Source: Hymenobacter taeanensis (GTDB taxonomy: Bacteria > Bacteroidota > Bacteroidia > Cytophagales > Hymenobacteraceae). From it: 64,000 nucleotides of DNA. The notes beneath the pieces were generated by a model. It made no database searches, was not told the DNA's origin, and saw only the letters and a list, made by a program, of their open reading frames with translations. Numbering within the stretch: the stretch's first letter is position 1; every line of letters begins with the position of its first letter. The position numbers were made by a program, and so were the translations under genes. Where the stretch lies: contig NZ_CP053538.1 of NCBI RefSeq assembly GCF_013137895.1, forward strand, positions 3,317,001-3,381,000. Direction: 5' to 3'. Below are positions 63,866 through 64,000 of the stretch, piece by piece.

Positions 63866-64000
63866 GGCAGGTAAACGCCCACAGTAGTACCAACCCCCGG
63901 TTGACTTTTTACTTCCAGGTGGCCCCCGGCATTTTCCACCATGCGCTTCACCATATAGAGGCCAATACCGGTGCCCTCTACGTGGGTGTGGAAGCGCTGG
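63859..64000 (-). CDS. C-terminal part of a second sensor histidine kinase (partial)
   Basis: The - strand encodes the last 46 residues of a kinase, including the ATP-binding G box GTGIGLYMVKRMVENAGG and the terminal strand EVKSQPGVGTTVGVYLPY. The rest lies beyond the right edge. Its stop overlaps the end of the LytTR regulator gene by 7 bases in convergent orientation. It belongs to the classic HATPase_c type, unlike the LytS-like kinase next door. Confidence 0.88.
   Translation of the reverse strand, partial: QRFHTHVEGTGIGLYMVKRMVENAGGHLEVKSQPGVGTTVGVYLPY

Noticed and set aside
1..64000. tRNA or rRNA genes
   Set aside because: No T-loop-like GGTTCGAATCC pattern with an acceptor stem and no rRNA-like stretches were seen on either strand.

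Overview
The window looks like a chromosome segment of a Bacteroidota member, most likely Hymenobacter or a close relative (Hymenobacteraceae, Cytophagales). The grounds are a SusC/SusD outer-membrane pair, a 'Ycf48-like' lipoprotein, a LytTR two-component system, an ABC permease fused to an M1 peptidase, moderately high GC, leaders without strong Shine-Dalgarno sequences, and several -7 elements fitting the Bacteroidetes TAnnTTTG consensus. No rRNA, tRNA, CRISPR array, prophage or transposase gene was seen.

Region 1 (about 0.7-20.3 kb, + strand) is a nearly complete pectin/galacturonate locus: SusC, SusD, a KdgF-like cupin, a secreted CE8 pectin methylesterase-PL10 pectate lyase fusion, UxaB, UxaA, UxaC, KdgK, KdgA, an ExuT-type MFS transporter, a small NTF2-like secreted protein, fructose-1,6-bisphosphatase and a divergent aldehyde dehydrogenase. 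De-esterified and cleaved pectin would give galacturonate, then tagaturonate, altronate, KDG, KDPG, and finally pyruvate plus glyceraldehyde-3-phosphate; FBPase fits gluconeogenic growth on uronates. A LacI-type palindrome lies upstream of susC. The first clear intrinsic terminator is at 20.3 kb. Two strong inverted-repeat elements sit inside the locus.

Region 2 (20.7-30 kb) holds a Rossmann/DUF2867 protein and a divergent GT39 membrane glycosyltransferase, the lysine genes lysC and lysA separated by a palindromic repeat element, a possible 29-residue basic small protein with its own terminator, two small unknowns and a secreted M28 peptidase.

Region 3 (30.2-36.8 kb, - strand) is a biotin cluster, bioB-bioF-(DUF2071)-bioD-bioA-KAS. 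The last gene is a ketoacyl synthase overlapping bioA; bioC and bioH are not present. The DUF2071 gene looks inserted, is AT-richer by eye, and has its own terminator.

Region 4 (37-50 kb) is ordinary chromosomal content: an acetyltransferase, a YiaA-like membrane protein, a pseudouridine synthase with a long disordered tail, YebC, an Asp-box lipoprotein, HutG and HutU (histidine degradation, about 3 kb apart), a metallo-beta-lactamase-fold hydrolase with a membrane tail, and two paralogous low-complexity Gly/Ser/Thr lipoproteins.

Region 5 (50-64 kb) has small membrane and redox proteins, a DUF1624 acyltransferase-like protein, a GH43 hydrolase, a carboxylesterase, and an ABC ATPase plus ABC permease/M1-peptidase fusion divergent from a LytS-like kinase/LytTR regulator pair. 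The window ends in the C-terminus of a second histidine kinase.

Two features run across the whole window. One is a strongly repeated 8-mer, TGGCCTAG (about three dozen copies by hand count). The other is a set of intergenic palindromic elements of at least three families, some nested in one another.
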